Shown one piece after another: positions 39,070-47,920 of a stretch of 64,000 nt of DNA (position 1 is its first letter; each line of letters opens with the position of its first letter). The position numbers were made by a program, and so were the translations under genes. The notes beneath the pieces were generated by a model, which was not told where the DNA came from, did no database searches, and saw only the letters and a program-made list of their open reading frames with translations. This DNA comes from a virus, in the IMG/VR virus record IMGVR_UViG_3300032322_002561, positions 62,001-126,000 of that record. One strand, written 5' to 3'.

Positions 39070-39333
39070 TTAAATCCAACCGCCGGCTCTGGCGATGCCC
39101 ACGATGCCCACCAAGATCCAGAAGGCGTTGAGCAAGGTATAGGCCCGGTCTTTTTTGAGCATGGCACAATAGGTCAGCAAAATGGCATCAGCGGTGTTGA
39201 CCAGCCATACCAACATGAACGGACTGGCCGGTCCCAACCAAGATACCAGAGTGAAACAGAAGATACGCATGACGACGCCTGCCATCTCCAACTGTGAAAT
39301 ATTATTTTTTATAAAATCGTGTATGATTTTCAC
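39070..39333 (-). CDS. Small membrane protein
   Basis: An 87-aa protein with three likely helices (VVMRIFCFTLVSWLG, FMLVWLVNTADAILLTYCAM, LLNAFWILVGIVGIARAGG). The pattern recalls small transporter-like half-units but no family is certain. Upstream neighbour is queE. Confidence 0.62.
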   Translation of the reverse strand: MKIIHDFIKNNISQLEMAGVVMRIFCFTLVSWLGPASPFMLVWLVNTADAILLTYCAMLKKDRAYTLLNAFWILVGIVGIARAGGWI

Positions 39334-40182
39334 TTACTTGCCCCAGCCATTGCCCCACAAGTCCACATGCAACCTTGGACTGTACCAATAGCCGCGCTTG
39401 AGTGCTTCGTCGGCCACGTGAATTCTGTTGCCATCATACACGCTGACAACTCCGCCCACAGGCATCACAAAAACTGGACCTGCAAAGCCGCGCTCGCGAT
39501 ATGTTGCCACGGCACGATCCAATTCTTCAAAATCTTCCAGGCGTTCCACTACAAATTTCAAGTAGGTGACTCCGTGTAATTCATATTCCCACACGACATC
39601 GGGCTTGATAGCACTGTCCCATGTTTCACCTGACACACTCAACTTGGGGCTAACACTAAAAGTGATTTCACCAAACCAGTCGTCCAAGTAGTTGGCAAAT
39701 TCCCGGTGTAGTTCTTGAGTGCCATTGGTTTCAAATGTGATGTGTCTAAGTCCACGCTCGTGCAAGATGTCTAACAGCTCGGGATAGATTCGTTGCCAGC
39801 CCAACAGTGGTTCGCCGCCAGTGATCACAAGATGAACGGGATTTCCGTTCTTGAACTGCATCCACTGATTGTTGGGCAACAAACTGTGAATACGATCTGC
39901 CAATTCTGCAGCAGTGTATGTTGGACTTAGATGTTTAAAAGCCGGGTGCCATGACGCATAACTGTCGCAACCAGTGTCCACTAGTGGTAATTCTTCAAAC
40001 GTTTTGTAAAGATGCACTGACTTGGCAATTTCATCTGGCTCAGTAGTTTTCTCTCCAGGCTTACAACCAAATCCGGCACACTGAAAGTTGCAACCAAACA
40101 TGCGTAAGAAAATACTGGGCACGCCTACATAGCGACCTTCGCCTTGTGCTGAATAAAATATTTCACTGACTTTGAAATCCAT
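39334..40182 (-). CDS. queE: 7-carboxy-7-deazaguanine synthase QueE (phage type)
   Basis: Radical SAM enzyme that converts CPH4 to CDG in the preQ0 pathway. FYSAQGEGRYVGVPSIFLR is the QueE N-terminus, GCNFQCAGFGC (about 30-40) holds the cluster cysteines, and ITGGEPLLGW follows. A long insertion after the Cys motif is typical of phage QueE (282 aa against about 220). Works with FolE and QueD encoded at 44-46 kb. Confidence 0.94.
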   Translation of the reverse strand: MDFKVSEIFYSAQGEGRYVGVPSIFLRMFGCNFQCAGFGCKPGEKTTEPDEIAKSVHLYKTFEELPLVDTGCDSYASWHPAFKHLSPTYTAAELADRIHSLLPNNQWMQFKNGNPVHLVITGGEPLLGWQRIYPELLDILHERGLRHITFETNGTQELHREFANYLDDWFGEITFSVSPKLSVSGETWDSAIKPDVVWEYELHGVTYLKFVVERLEDFEELDRAVATYRERGFAGPVFVMPVGGVVSVYDGNRIHVADEALKRGYWYSPRLHVDLWGNGWGK

Positions 40183-40190
40183 ACTTGTTC

Positions 40191-40919
40191 CTATAATCTT
40201 GTAACTGTACTTAGACCGCTTTGAGTCATTGTCAAATTCTTTGCCTCATTAGCAATTTTAACACGAAGTTTGCAATTTGTCATCCAACCTGGCAATACTG
40301 CATCCAAATACTGTAAATGTTCCAGCGGTGTTGGATGCGGATCTCCTTGATTGCGCCAACCTTGTGCAAATACCGTGCTTCTAAAACTGGGTAGCATGAT
40401 GTCTAAAGCATCTCGATAAACATTCAAGACATCTTGATCTGGTGTCTCTGTGTCATCAAATTGATGTACATTGCCAAGATCACACACGCTTAAAAACCGC
40501 CAAGTTGCACCAGTTTGTTCTAGCACTGTTTTGGCGGCTTGAATCATGGCCAAGTCTCTTATGAGCGAACCACGTTCGGTCACAGCCGCCCGCACATAGT
40601 CCTTGTTGTATATGGGACAGGATGTGATATTGCCCAAAGTCTGCCAACGATCGGTGTAGCGATCCTCACGCATGACATTGGTCCAACATACCAACACAGT
40701 ATCTGACTCGCCCAAACTATGACGTTGGTTGGCTTCAATCAGGCTGTTAAAGATAAAGTGATTGCCAGCACCACTTTGAGCCCAATTTTGGTAATGTGCA
40801 AATTGTGTGCCCAAAAGGTCAGCCCAAGTGGGCCAACGATAATTTGTAAAACTACATCCAAAAGTAAAAAGTCTTGAGCCTTTTACCTCCACCACTCCTC
40901 CCAGGGAAACACAATCCAC
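40191..40919 (-). CDS. SGNH-like hydrolase family protein
   Basis: A 242-aa protein: FTFGCSFTNYRWPTW (GCSFT is the block I variant), NWAQSGAGNHFIFNSL (block II/III) and a C-terminal GDPHPTPLEHLQYLDAVL with Asp-x-x-His-type residues. Fourth SGNH-like protein in the window. Confidence 0.72.
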   Translation of the reverse strand: MDCVSLGGVVEVKGSRLFTFGCSFTNYRWPTWADLLGTQFAHYQNWAQSGAGNHFIFNSLIEANQRHSLGESDTVLVCWTNVMREDRYTDRWQTLGNITSCPIYNKDYVRAAVTERGSLIRDLAMIQAAKTVLEQTGATWRFLSVCDLGNVHQFDDTETPDQDVLNVYRDALDIMLPSFRSTVFAQGWRNQGDPHPTPLEHLQYLDAVLPGWMTNCKLRVKIANEAKNLTMTQSGLSTVTRL

Positions 40920-41419
40920 ACATCCTTGTCTGCTTTGTTTATGGCCACAGCTGAATATGTGACATCCAGTTTGCTCTTGCTTGACTCATTGTCATACAAG
41001 CATGCCACACGCACATTGTTGCCCCAGACTTCTTTCCAACGTTTGTCTTTGGGGAAACAACCGCTTTGCCAATCTTCTTTGATCCAGTTTAGTGTGGCGC
41101 CCGAATCGTTGATGTCATCTACAATCAAGATATTTTTACGTCCGTCTCCGCTGGCTTGCGGATCAAACTCTCTGTGACCATAGGCATCTTCAGCCATCCA
41201 TAAGTTGCTTTCTTGTTCAGCGCCATCTCGCAAGCTGACCTTGAGTGTTTCCATTCTGCAACCCAAGTACTGACTGATCAAGTTGGCCGGCACTAGACCG
41301 CCACGTGTTATACCAACCACATAGTCAGGCTGCCACTGGTCCCGGTGCAATTGTCTTAGAAGCTCTTGCACTTGCTTCTCCACGTCTTGCCACGTCAATG
41401 TTATTCGTTGTGTTGCCAT
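40883..41419 (-). CDS. Phosphoribosyltransferase
   Basis: A 178-aa type I PRTase: GITRGGLVPANLIS (PPi loop), and ILIVDDINDSGATLNW (about 92-107), the PRPP-binding signature. Probably hypoxanthine/xanthine-guanine type salvage. Its N-terminal 95 bp overlap the end of the radical SAM gene, which is unusually large. Confidence 0.88.
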   Translation of the reverse strand: MATQRITLTWQDVEKQVQELLRQLHRDQWQPDYVVGITRGGLVPANLISQYLGCRMETLKVSLRDGAEQESNLWMAEDAYGHREFDPQASGDGRKNILIVDDINDSGATLNWIKEDWQSGCFPKDKRWKEVWGNNVRVACLYDNESSKSKLDVTYSAVAINKADKDVWIVFPWEEWWR

Positions 41420-43334
41420 GTGTTTCTACCGTTGCCTTTCCAAAATTTCTACGCCGTGCAAAATAAAACATTTCTAAAAAAGTAGGAAAACTCATGTTTT
41501 TGTCTTCGGGAAAATCTAGATTATACACTGTAGGCGATTCTTCCAAAGGCTGACCAAAAGTCAAGTAATCCCAGATATTGTAATCCAATTCCAAGGATTG
41601 TGGATATTGATCAATGTCTGGATATGCAATAAAATACTTGCGCTGAAACTTCATGACACTGTCCAACAGTTCCTTGGGCAAGTTATATTGTAACATAAAT
41701 CTGTATAAAAGGTCAAACACCTGATCGTATCTTGATTCTTCGTGCAGTTTTAATATGGTTCGGTGCATGAGGTTCCAACCATAAATTTCAATGCCCCCAA
41801 TGTCAGGATGGTCAATTTTGTCACTGCTCATCCAGTTTTGATTGTATTGTCTAGTATCCAGCATTTCTTTATGGAACCAGGAATCCTGCTGTATGAATTC
41901 AAATAAATCTTCATAGAATTGTGAGTAGTCAATATCCAGATATTGATAAACAAATCTGCTCAACAAAGTGCTCAGCCCATTGATATGAAAAGTGTTTATG
42001 AACCAAGAATACACTTGAGCATCCAGCATGGATTCATGTGGCATGTCCTTGGTGCCAGTGATGATTTCGATGCTTTCAATAATTTGTTCGTTTTTGTATG
42101 ATCCACTGAAGTAGTCAGTGACTCTGTTGCCAGTAATCTTAAAAAGTTTTCTTTGCAATAGATTCATTTCGGCATTTTCCAACAGTTGGGCCTGAAACAC
42201 CGTGAGTCCTGTGTGATTACCCATGCGGAACAATTTCCAAAAATTATCTTTCCAGGTCTGTAAACTTTCACCAGGCAAGCCAAGTATGAGTTCGGTATAG
42301 GTGGGAATGTTGCGCTGTTCACACAGTTCAAACACTTCTTCCAACTTGTTCATTTCCATGTTTTTACGACGAATGTTTTCCAGAACATCCACGTCCAAAC
42401 TCTGTACACTGAGTGTGAGACCCTGATTGAAGCCTGGTGCATTCAGTAGCTTGGTTATGATATCAACCACTTCACGTTTTTGATTCTTGGCCCAGGCCAC
42501 CGAGAAGGTCTTGGGAAATCCATAGCGTTCTTGTATTTCTATGATTTTATCTGCAATGAGATTGTCTCTGTCGGGGAACATGCCAAAGTTAGCATCGGTG
42601 ATTGAAATAAAACCCACACGGTGCTGTGCCATCCACTCAAGTTCCTCAAATACTCGATCCAAGCGATAGTGTTTGACCTTGTTGTAGGTCAAGCTGCCCC
42701 AGTCACAGAATGTGCAAGCAAATGGACATCCACGATTGGTTTCCAAGGTACCGTTCCACTCCACGTCGGGATTTTCTGCAATGATTTTGTCAAACACTCC
42801 GGTAAGATAGGGACTGGGTATGTCTTCAAGATTTTCTATGCGTTTGGCATCGCCTGTATTGATGGGTTCACCGTTGCGATTGATCAAGAGTCCTGGAATA
42901 TCGTCCCAGCAACGCTTTTCAAAGGCCTGTATTACTCGTTGAAAAGTTATTTCGCCCTCAAAACAAATAATCATGTCCATGTAGGGCTCTTTGCGAAAGA
43001 TATCAGGATCTGTGATGGCCGGCTCTGGCCCACCAAAAATTATCACACAGTCGGGATTGGCTGCTTTGACTGCACGAGCCACGGTGTAGTTGTACTGGTG
43101 ATTCCACACATAGGTACTAAAAGCCACCACATCGTTTTGAGCCAAGCGAGCCACCACATCATCTATGGCTTCACGCCGCCAAATCATGTCGGTGCACTCA
43201 AAATTTTCTCGAATCCATGGATCAGTGAGGGCATAGCTCCAAATCACTCCTGCGCTATAGGGCAAGTAGTGTGCATTCAGCTCTTTGGGTCCTTGTTGAA
43301 AATTGGGTTGTACCCAGGCAATCTTATAGGTCAT
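41325..43334 (-). CDS. B12-binding-type radical SAM protein
   Basis: A 669-aa protein: N-terminal cobalamin-binding-like domain (IIFGGPEPAITDPD), radical SAM core with CPFACTFC (about 203) and a C-terminal helical extension. It closely resembles the 47917 protein in motif context (ETNRGCPxACTxCDWGxLT), so the two are paralogues. Such enzymes methylate or rearrange unactivated carbons. Upstream is a GT2-like gene (4-bp overlap). Substrate unknown. Confidence 0.87.
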   Translation of the reverse strand: MTYKIAWVQPNFQQGPKELNAHYLPYSAGVIWSYALTDPWIRENFECTDMIWRREAIDDVVARLAQNDVVAFSTYVWNHQYNYTVARAVKAANPDCVIIFGGPEPAITDPDIFRKEPYMDMIICFEGEITFQRVIQAFEKRCWDDIPGLLINRNGEPINTGDAKRIENLEDIPSPYLTGVFDKIIAENPDVEWNGTLETNRGCPFACTFCDWGSLTYNKVKHYRLDRVFEELEWMAQHRVGFISITDANFGMFPDRDNLIADKIIEIQERYGFPKTFSVAWAKNQKREVVDIITKLLNAPGFNQGLTLSVQSLDVDVLENIRRKNMEMNKLEEVFELCEQRNIPTYTELILGLPGESLQTWKDNFWKLFRMGNHTGLTVFQAQLLENAEMNLLQRKLFKITGNRVTDYFSGSYKNEQIIESIEIITGTKDMPHESMLDAQVYSWFINTFHINGLSTLLSRFVYQYLDIDYSQFYEDLFEFIQQDSWFHKEMLDTRQYNQNWMSSDKIDHPDIGGIEIYGWNLMHRTILKLHEESRYDQVFDLLYRFMLQYNLPKELLDSVMKFQRKYFIAYPDIDQYPQSLELDYNIWDYLTFGQPLEESPTVYNLDFPEDKNMSFPTFLEMFYFARRRNFGKATVETHGNTTNNIDVARRGEASARASKTIAPGPVAA

Positions 43335-44197
43335 GCCTTATTTACTTGACTTAATTTTTGTTGTTTTTCAAAGTGAGTGTGTGGATTAGCAAACTGCACC
43401 ATTTGTTTGTTGACATCGTTTTGTGCAAGTTTTTCCCAGGGATCTTGTTTGTGCAAGAACACATTTTCAAAAAAAGTCATGTCCTGATTTCGCGTATTTT
43501 TCAAATAGGTAGCTATTTTGGCAGCATCCCTATGACGCAGTTCGATCATGGGTGCGCTGTGAAAGTCGTCTGGATCACTGGGTTTGCCCTCTAGCATGGC
43601 ACGACGTTTGAATGTTTCGTCACCGTTGTTGCCGGTCAAATCAAAGCGATCATGTTCAACCCACACCGGTATTCTCTGCCAGATATCCAACAAATAGGCC
43701 TGTTGACTCAACCAACCATCCTGCGTGGGGTGCGGGCTGATATACCCCAAGAGATCATACCATTCGCGTGGAACTATGGGGAATATACTGTAGGGATGAT
43801 CATTGTGAGTGTGGAAAGCCAAGAGCTTGAACTGACCGGTATAGCGAATGATTTCTGTGTCCCAGCCCTGAGTCTGCATGATGGCATCATCATTCCAGAT
43901 CACAATCCAATCACTGTCGGTCTTGGCTGCTAGTTTGTTGTTGTACACATTGAGTCTAATATAGCCCAAGGGATCAAACAACATGGCGGTGTAAACGGCC
44001 TTGACTGAATCAAGATAGGGTTTAATTGTGTCCGTGAAATATTTTTGTCCAATGGCATCATCACGGTCCAAGGCTATCATGATCTGCACACGATTGTAGT
44101 CGTCGGCGAGATCTATTAAACTTTGCAGACTGCGCATCAAGGCATCAGTTCGACCACGTGTGGGTAACAATATGGAAAGAGCATATTTGTGATTCAT
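43331..44197 (-). CDS. GT2-like glycosyltransferase
   Basis: A 288-aa protein with an N-terminal GT-A fold: SILLPTRGRTDALMRSL, IMIALDRDDA and WIVIWNDDAIMQTQGWD (DxD-like NDDA). Likely retaining or inverting transfer to a surface glycan. ATGA overlap with the radical SAM gene. Confidence 0.72.
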   Translation of the reverse strand: MNHKYALSILLPTRGRTDALMRSLQSLIDLADDYNRVQIMIALDRDDAIGQKYFTDTIKPYLDSVKAVYTAMLFDPLGYIRLNVYNNKLAAKTDSDWIVIWNDDAIMQTQGWDTEIIRYTGQFKLLAFHTHNDHPYSIFPIVPREWYDLLGYISPHPTQDGWLSQQAYLLDIWQRIPVWVEHDRFDLTGNNGDETFKRRAMLEGKPSDPDDFHSAPMIELRHRDAAKIATYLKNTRNQDMTFFENVFLHKQDPWEKLAQNDVNKQMVQFANPHTHFEKQQKLSQVNKA

Positions 44198-44200
44198 TGA

Positions 44201-44791
44201 CTATCCTTCGTATATGGCACTGTTACCGGCATGCTCAAATACTTCTGCTGAACGTAATTTAACGCCTGATCCTACTGGATAGCGAGCCTTGTGTATGTTG
44301 CCGTTGGGGCAATGATAGTTGTTGCCTGTTTTAAAAATATGCAGTATGGTGGCCATTTCCTTATAGGCAAGTTCAGCAAACTTTTCGCAACCCACACCTT
44401 CCACGATCCTTAAATCACACACACCGCCTTGATCTTGCAATCCCAACTGGGCCATTTGTTTAAACATACCTTTGTGAGGATCATCATGTGCTACCACGAG
44501 AGTATGATCAAACATGTATTCGCTCCACTCTTTAAAGGCCTTGAGTCCACCAAAGTCCATGACCCAGTTGCGGTCATCCAGGGTTTCGCTTTCAAATACG
44601 AGTTTGATACCAATTGAGTATCCGTGTAGTAATGAGCAGTGACTATGTGTGCTACGCCATTGACGGAAGCAACAACTCAATCCGCGATCGTTGCCATATG
44701 TTTTTGTTGAAACGTATTTGGCTTTGGTCGTGCTTTCATTGAGCTGTCTTGTTGTTTCTTTTCCAATCTGTTCTTCTGTGTAATGAATCAT
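44201..44791 (-). CDS. queD: 6-carboxytetrahydropterin synthase QueD-like
   Basis: Converts dihydroneopterin triphosphate to CPH4 in the preQ0 pathway. CSLLHGYSIGIKLV has the zinc His (HSH...HGY), WVMDFGGLK the next conserved block and FDHTLVV the catalytic His region. At 196 aa it is longer than bacterial QueD (about 120) because of N- and mid insertions, common in phages. A weak promoter may lie at about 44813-44842. Confidence 0.9.
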   Translation of the reverse strand: MIHYTEEQIGKETTRQLNESTTKAKYVSTKTYGNDRGLSCCFRQWRSTHSHCSLLHGYSIGIKLVFESETLDDRNWVMDFGGLKAFKEWSEYMFDHTLVVAHDDPHKGMFKQMAQLGLQDQGGVCDLRIVEGVGCEKFAELAYKEMATILHIFKTGNNYHCPNGNIHKARYPVGSGVKLRSAEVFEHAGNSAIYEG

Positions 44792-44871
44792 GCTGGTTCT
44801 CCTATGTTAATTTTAGCATAGGCTTGCAGAATTTGTAAAGCGGGATGAATGCCGGAAGACCGCTAAGATTA

Positions 44872-45240
44872 TTATTTAACTCGATAATTGCCACGCTCGG
44901 GAATAACATGGCGAACACCACCACGTGGATCTTCCATGTCACCTTTTCTGCGAGGAATGAGATGCACGTGCGGATACATAACTGTTTGCCCGGCAGCCTC
45001 TCCCCAGTTGATACCAATATTGAAACCATTCCACTCGCCAGAGTTGACTTGTGCCTGGCCCCATTTTAGTGCGTCAGCAAAACAATCTTCAATCACACCG
45101 TTGGCTGTGTACTTGGGCACAAACAACAAATGGCCTTCAGTAACTGGGTAACGATCACGATATACCACGACGTGGAAATCTTCACGTACTACATCATTCC
45201 AAGGTGCTATACCTAATCGTTGTGCTTCCTCAAGATCCAT
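44872..45240 (-). CDS. HIT-family nucleotide hydrolase
   Basis: A 122-aa histidine triad protein: HLLFVPKYTANG (helper), NWGEAAGQTVMYPHVHLI with the HxH active site at the end. Likely hydrolyses dinucleoside polyphosphates or AMP conjugates. Basic C-terminal tail. Confidence 0.88.
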   Translation of the reverse strand: MDLEEAQRLGIAPWNDVVREDFHVVVYRDRYPVTEGHLLFVPKYTANGVIEDCFADALKWGQAQVNSGEWNGFNIGINWGEAAGQTVMYPHVHLIPRRKGDMEDPRGGVRHVIPERGNYRVK

Positions 45241-45242
45241 GT

Positions 45243-45428
45243 TTATTTTGTTTTTTTTGTTACTACTTCAAGATCTAATCCCACAGCCAAGAGCCAGGAA
45301 TTAATGCGTTCGGCCACAACATCTTCGTGTATGGGATTATCCCACTGCATGTCTATGCGCACAGCAAGATCACCGGTTTCGACATGCAGATTTTGATATT
45401 GCAAATAGTAACTGACCTTGTTGCTCAT
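45243..45428 (-). CDS. Small hypothetical protein
   Basis: A 61-aa protein; amphipathic strands then a helix, no motif. ATGA overlap with folE, 2 nt before the HIT gene, so part of that operon. Confidence 0.62.
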   Translation of the reverse strand: MSNKVSYYLQYQNLHVETGDLAVRIDMQWDNPIHEDVVAERINSWLLAVGLDLEVVTKKTK

Positions 45429-46264
45429 CTTGGTGCAAACTCCTGTTGCAGTTTGATATTGTCCATGAACTCTTTTTTAACACTTGAATCTGTGCTGAAC
45501 ACACCTCGTAACACTGTGGTTTGTGTCAGACTTGAGTGTGCCATGATACCACGATTTTCGCAACAACCGTGAGTGGCCTGGATATACACACCTACGTTGA
45601 CACTGTCTGTGGCTTTCATGATTTCTCGTGCGATGTCATTACATAGTTCTTCCTGAAGTGTACCACGACGAGCACACCATTGAGCAATACGAGTATACTT
45701 AGAAAGACCAATAAGTTTATTGGCAGCAATGATTCCGATATAAGCGACGCCGTTAACAGGCTGGTGATGGTGACTACACATACTACGCAACTCACTGCGT
45801 ACAACCAACATTCCTTCATATCTATCCTCCGAATCGTTAGGGAAAGCAGTAGCATCTGGTGCCGGCTCATAGCGTCCTGCCATGATTTCATTGAAATACA
45901 TCTTGGCCAAGCGACGTGCTGTACCTTGGCTGTTGGGATCTGTTTCGCGATCGATCAACAAAGTGTCTAGCACCTTTTCAAATGCTTCTGTGGCTTCATC
46001 GATTAATTTTTGTTTTTTGTTTTCATCTTCGATAAATTCACTGATGTTGTCTCCAGCCCAAAAGCGTTTGCCCGTGGCTCGCATGTTTTCACGAATCACT
46101 TGGCTCAGTGGGCGTCCTTCATCTAGATCAATCACGGCATCTTCATAACCAGGATGATATGGTGCCTCTGCCACAATACGGCTTTGTTGTAAGACATCGA
46201 ATGTTTTTTGGCTGGCATTATTTTTCACTGCGTTCTCTCTATCGTCACTGGTAAATGTTGTCAT
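45425..46264 (-). CDS. folE: GTP cyclohydrolase I FolE
   Basis: First step from GTP to folate and 7-deazaguanines. Zinc ligands are in SMCSHHHQPVNG and THGCCENRGI; GLSKYTRIAQWCARRGTLQE is the usual core. 279 aa, with about 75 extra N-terminal residues compared with bacterial FolE. The Cys-Glu-His-His motif is Cys-Ser-His-His. Own promoter at 46276-46303. With QueD and QueE it makes most of the preQ0 pathway. Confidence 0.94.
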   Translation of the reverse strand: MTTFTSDDRENAVKNNASQKTFDVLQQSRIVAEAPYHPGYEDAVIDLDEGRPLSQVIRENMRATGKRFWAGDNISEFIEDENKKQKLIDEATEAFEKVLDTLLIDRETDPNSQGTARRLAKMYFNEIMAGRYEPAPDATAFPNDSEDRYEGMLVVRSELRSMCSHHHQPVNGVAYIGIIAANKLIGLSKYTRIAQWCARRGTLQEELCNDIAREIMKATDSVNVGVYIQATHGCCENRGIMAHSSLTQTTVLRGVFSTDSSVKKEFMDNIKLQQEFAPR

Positions 46265-46275
46265 AAGTTCCCTTT

Positions 46276-46303
46276 ATTATACAAGATATTTAGATTTTTG
46301 CAA
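46276..46303 (-). promoter_or_regulatory. Sigma70-like promoter of folE
   Basis: Minus-strand -35 TTGCAA (46298-46303), 16-bp spacer, -10 TATAAT (46276-46281). Confidence 0.7.
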
Positions 46304-46877
46304 GATCAAATGGAATTTTCCTCAAGTCTGGATAAATTCCTGGTTGCGCTTTGGGCTCAATGCTTGGTAACAGTTCCAATCCCTTGGCACACAATTCCAA
46401 AGTAGGGCAATAATGCCATCCTAAAATTAATTCTGTTTCTTTCTCCCAGGGAATGTGCAGGTCTCGACCATCTGCACGTTGTCGACTGAACAATTGGTAG
46501 GCGTCTGGATCATCTAATAGTATAGCACCCACTTTGCCTAATTGTAAAGGTTTGGTCCAACCAAAACTCAAGCATTGAAACTGTCCAGGTCTGTACATGC
46601 CCGGTTCTAATCTTCTAGCACTATCCCAGATCCTTGTGTTTGCAAATTGATATTCACCTGTCCAGGGTTGGTCAGATAGAGTAAACTTTATACCCAAGTG
46701 GTACATGAGCATGGGCACACTGAGATAGGTATAGGCCGTGAACCTGGTTTGTTGCACAGCATCGTATCTCATGCAAAGTTCCAAAGCATGAGTACAGCCA
46801 TCTGTGACCACCACATAGGGTGCGCCGGTGTATTTGGCCAAGGCACTTTCAAAATCAAACAAGGCCTGAAAACTCAT
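46290..46877 (-). CDS. Short DegT-like PLP protein
   Basis: A 195-aa protein resembling the N-terminal half of DegT aminotransferases: VVTDGCTHALELCM (phosphate loop), IWDSARRLEPG (Asp), CLSFGWTKPLQLGKVGA with the expected Lys. The C-terminal domain of normal (about 370 aa) members is missing, so it is a natural half-enzyme or a partner subunit. Last gene of the 46-52 kb cassette, 4-bp overlap. Confidence 0.72.
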   Translation of the reverse strand: MSFQALFDFESALAKYTGAPYVVVTDGCTHALELCMRYDAVQQTRFTAYTYLSVPMLMYHLGIKFTLSDQPWTGEYQFANTRIWDSARRLEPGMYRPGQFQCLSFGWTKPLQLGKVGAILLDDPDAYQLFSRQRADGRDLHIPWEKETELILGWHYCPTLELCAKGLELLPSIEPKAQPGIYPDLRKIPFDLAKI

Positions 46878-47920
46878 GACATTCTACCTAGATCAACTGT
46901 GCCAAAAAATACATTGCTTAGGGCACGATTTGTATAACTGGCCATGTGTGCAGTTACACCGTGACGATGCAAGGCCGTAAGCACAGTGTCGTTTTCAACA
47001 TCCACAATGATATTTTTACTGTCAATAGACAACAGTCCAACTGGCATGCTGGGCCACAAATTAGACCAAGCTGGGTCTAAGAAATCAATTGCACGTTTGT
47101 ATTCGCTGTTGATGTCAGCAAAGGCATCTGGTACATCAGTGACCGTGACTATTTCCCAGTCTGGAAAAAATTTACCAAGATTTAGGTCTGGTTCGAAACA
47201 TAAAACCAGGCCTGGACAGGGTATCGCAAAAGATTTTTTCCAACGGCCTGAAGTTGTTATCACATGATTCTCACTGTCTGTAAAAATACTATCTATTTGC
47301 TGTTGTGCCCAGACCGCGTTTGATTCCTGTGCTTCAAAGTATCTGTGCGCACCTGCACATGTCACGCTAGACAACAACGTCATGGTGGCTTGATCAACTT
47401 CATGTACAGTGACATAATTTTCAAGTTCTGGCAGAACTTCGTTAAAGCACCCCCACTGACTGGTAAAGTCTTCCATGTGCTTTTGCAGACCATGTATTTT
47501 TTTACATTCTTCCTTGATGGCATCAGGTAAACCTTCAAAGTTTTTGTAATCATTGCAAGCGGGCCATGAAACGTCGGCAACATTTTTGTAAAATTCAGCA
47601 AAGTCAAATTCAATCAAGGGACAATAAAAGGCTTTGTCCGCTATAACAATCAAATTGTTTCTGGGACTATAACTGGCGGCCACATATTTTTTTTGCCACT
47701 GCGGTAGTACCGGATATCTTGTGCGAAATATCTCAACCTCGTGCAACCAAAGTTTGCCCAAGAGCCAGTTGGCATTTTGTTCAATTTCATTGGTGATCAA
47801 TTCAACACTGTTGCGTAATTCTATATCTGTAATATCAACAAAAAGTTCTGGCAGATATGATGTCCCTATCAGACAGGCCTTGAGTGGATCCCAGTCTTGA
47901 TATTTGGAAAATTTTATCAT
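46874..47920 (-). CDS. Amidinotransferase-fold protein with altered active site
   Basis: A 348-aa protein that aligns in outline with the 22733 amidinotransferase (N-terminal YQDWDPLKACLIG, C-terminal FFGTVDLGR). At the catalytic position, where active enzymes read HCAT or similar, this one reads FFGT, so His and Cys are both replaced. It is probably inactive as an amidinotransferase, or does something else. ATGA-coupled to the radical SAM and DegT-like genes. Confidence 0.68.
   Translation of the reverse strand: MIKFSKYQDWDPLKACLIGTSYLPELFVDITDIELRNSVELITNEIEQNANWLLGKLWLHEVEIFRTRYPVLPQWQKKYVAASYSPRNNLIVIADKAFYCPLIEFDFAEFYKNVADVSWPACNDYKNFEGLPDAIKEECKKIHGLQKHMEDFTSQWGCFNEVLPELENYVTVHEVDQATMTLLSSVTCAGAHRYFEAQESNAVWAQQQIDSIFTDSENHVITTSGRWKKSFAIPCPGLVLCFEPDLNLGKFFPDWEIVTVTDVPDAFADINSEYKRAIDFLDPAWSNLWPSMPVGLLSIDSKNIIVDVENDTVLTALHRHGVTAHMASYTNRALSNVFFGTVDLGRMS

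Noticed and set aside
42621-43349. 242-aa open frame on the + strand
   Set aside because: Antisense to the radical SAM gene, whose cysteine motif is in this stretch.
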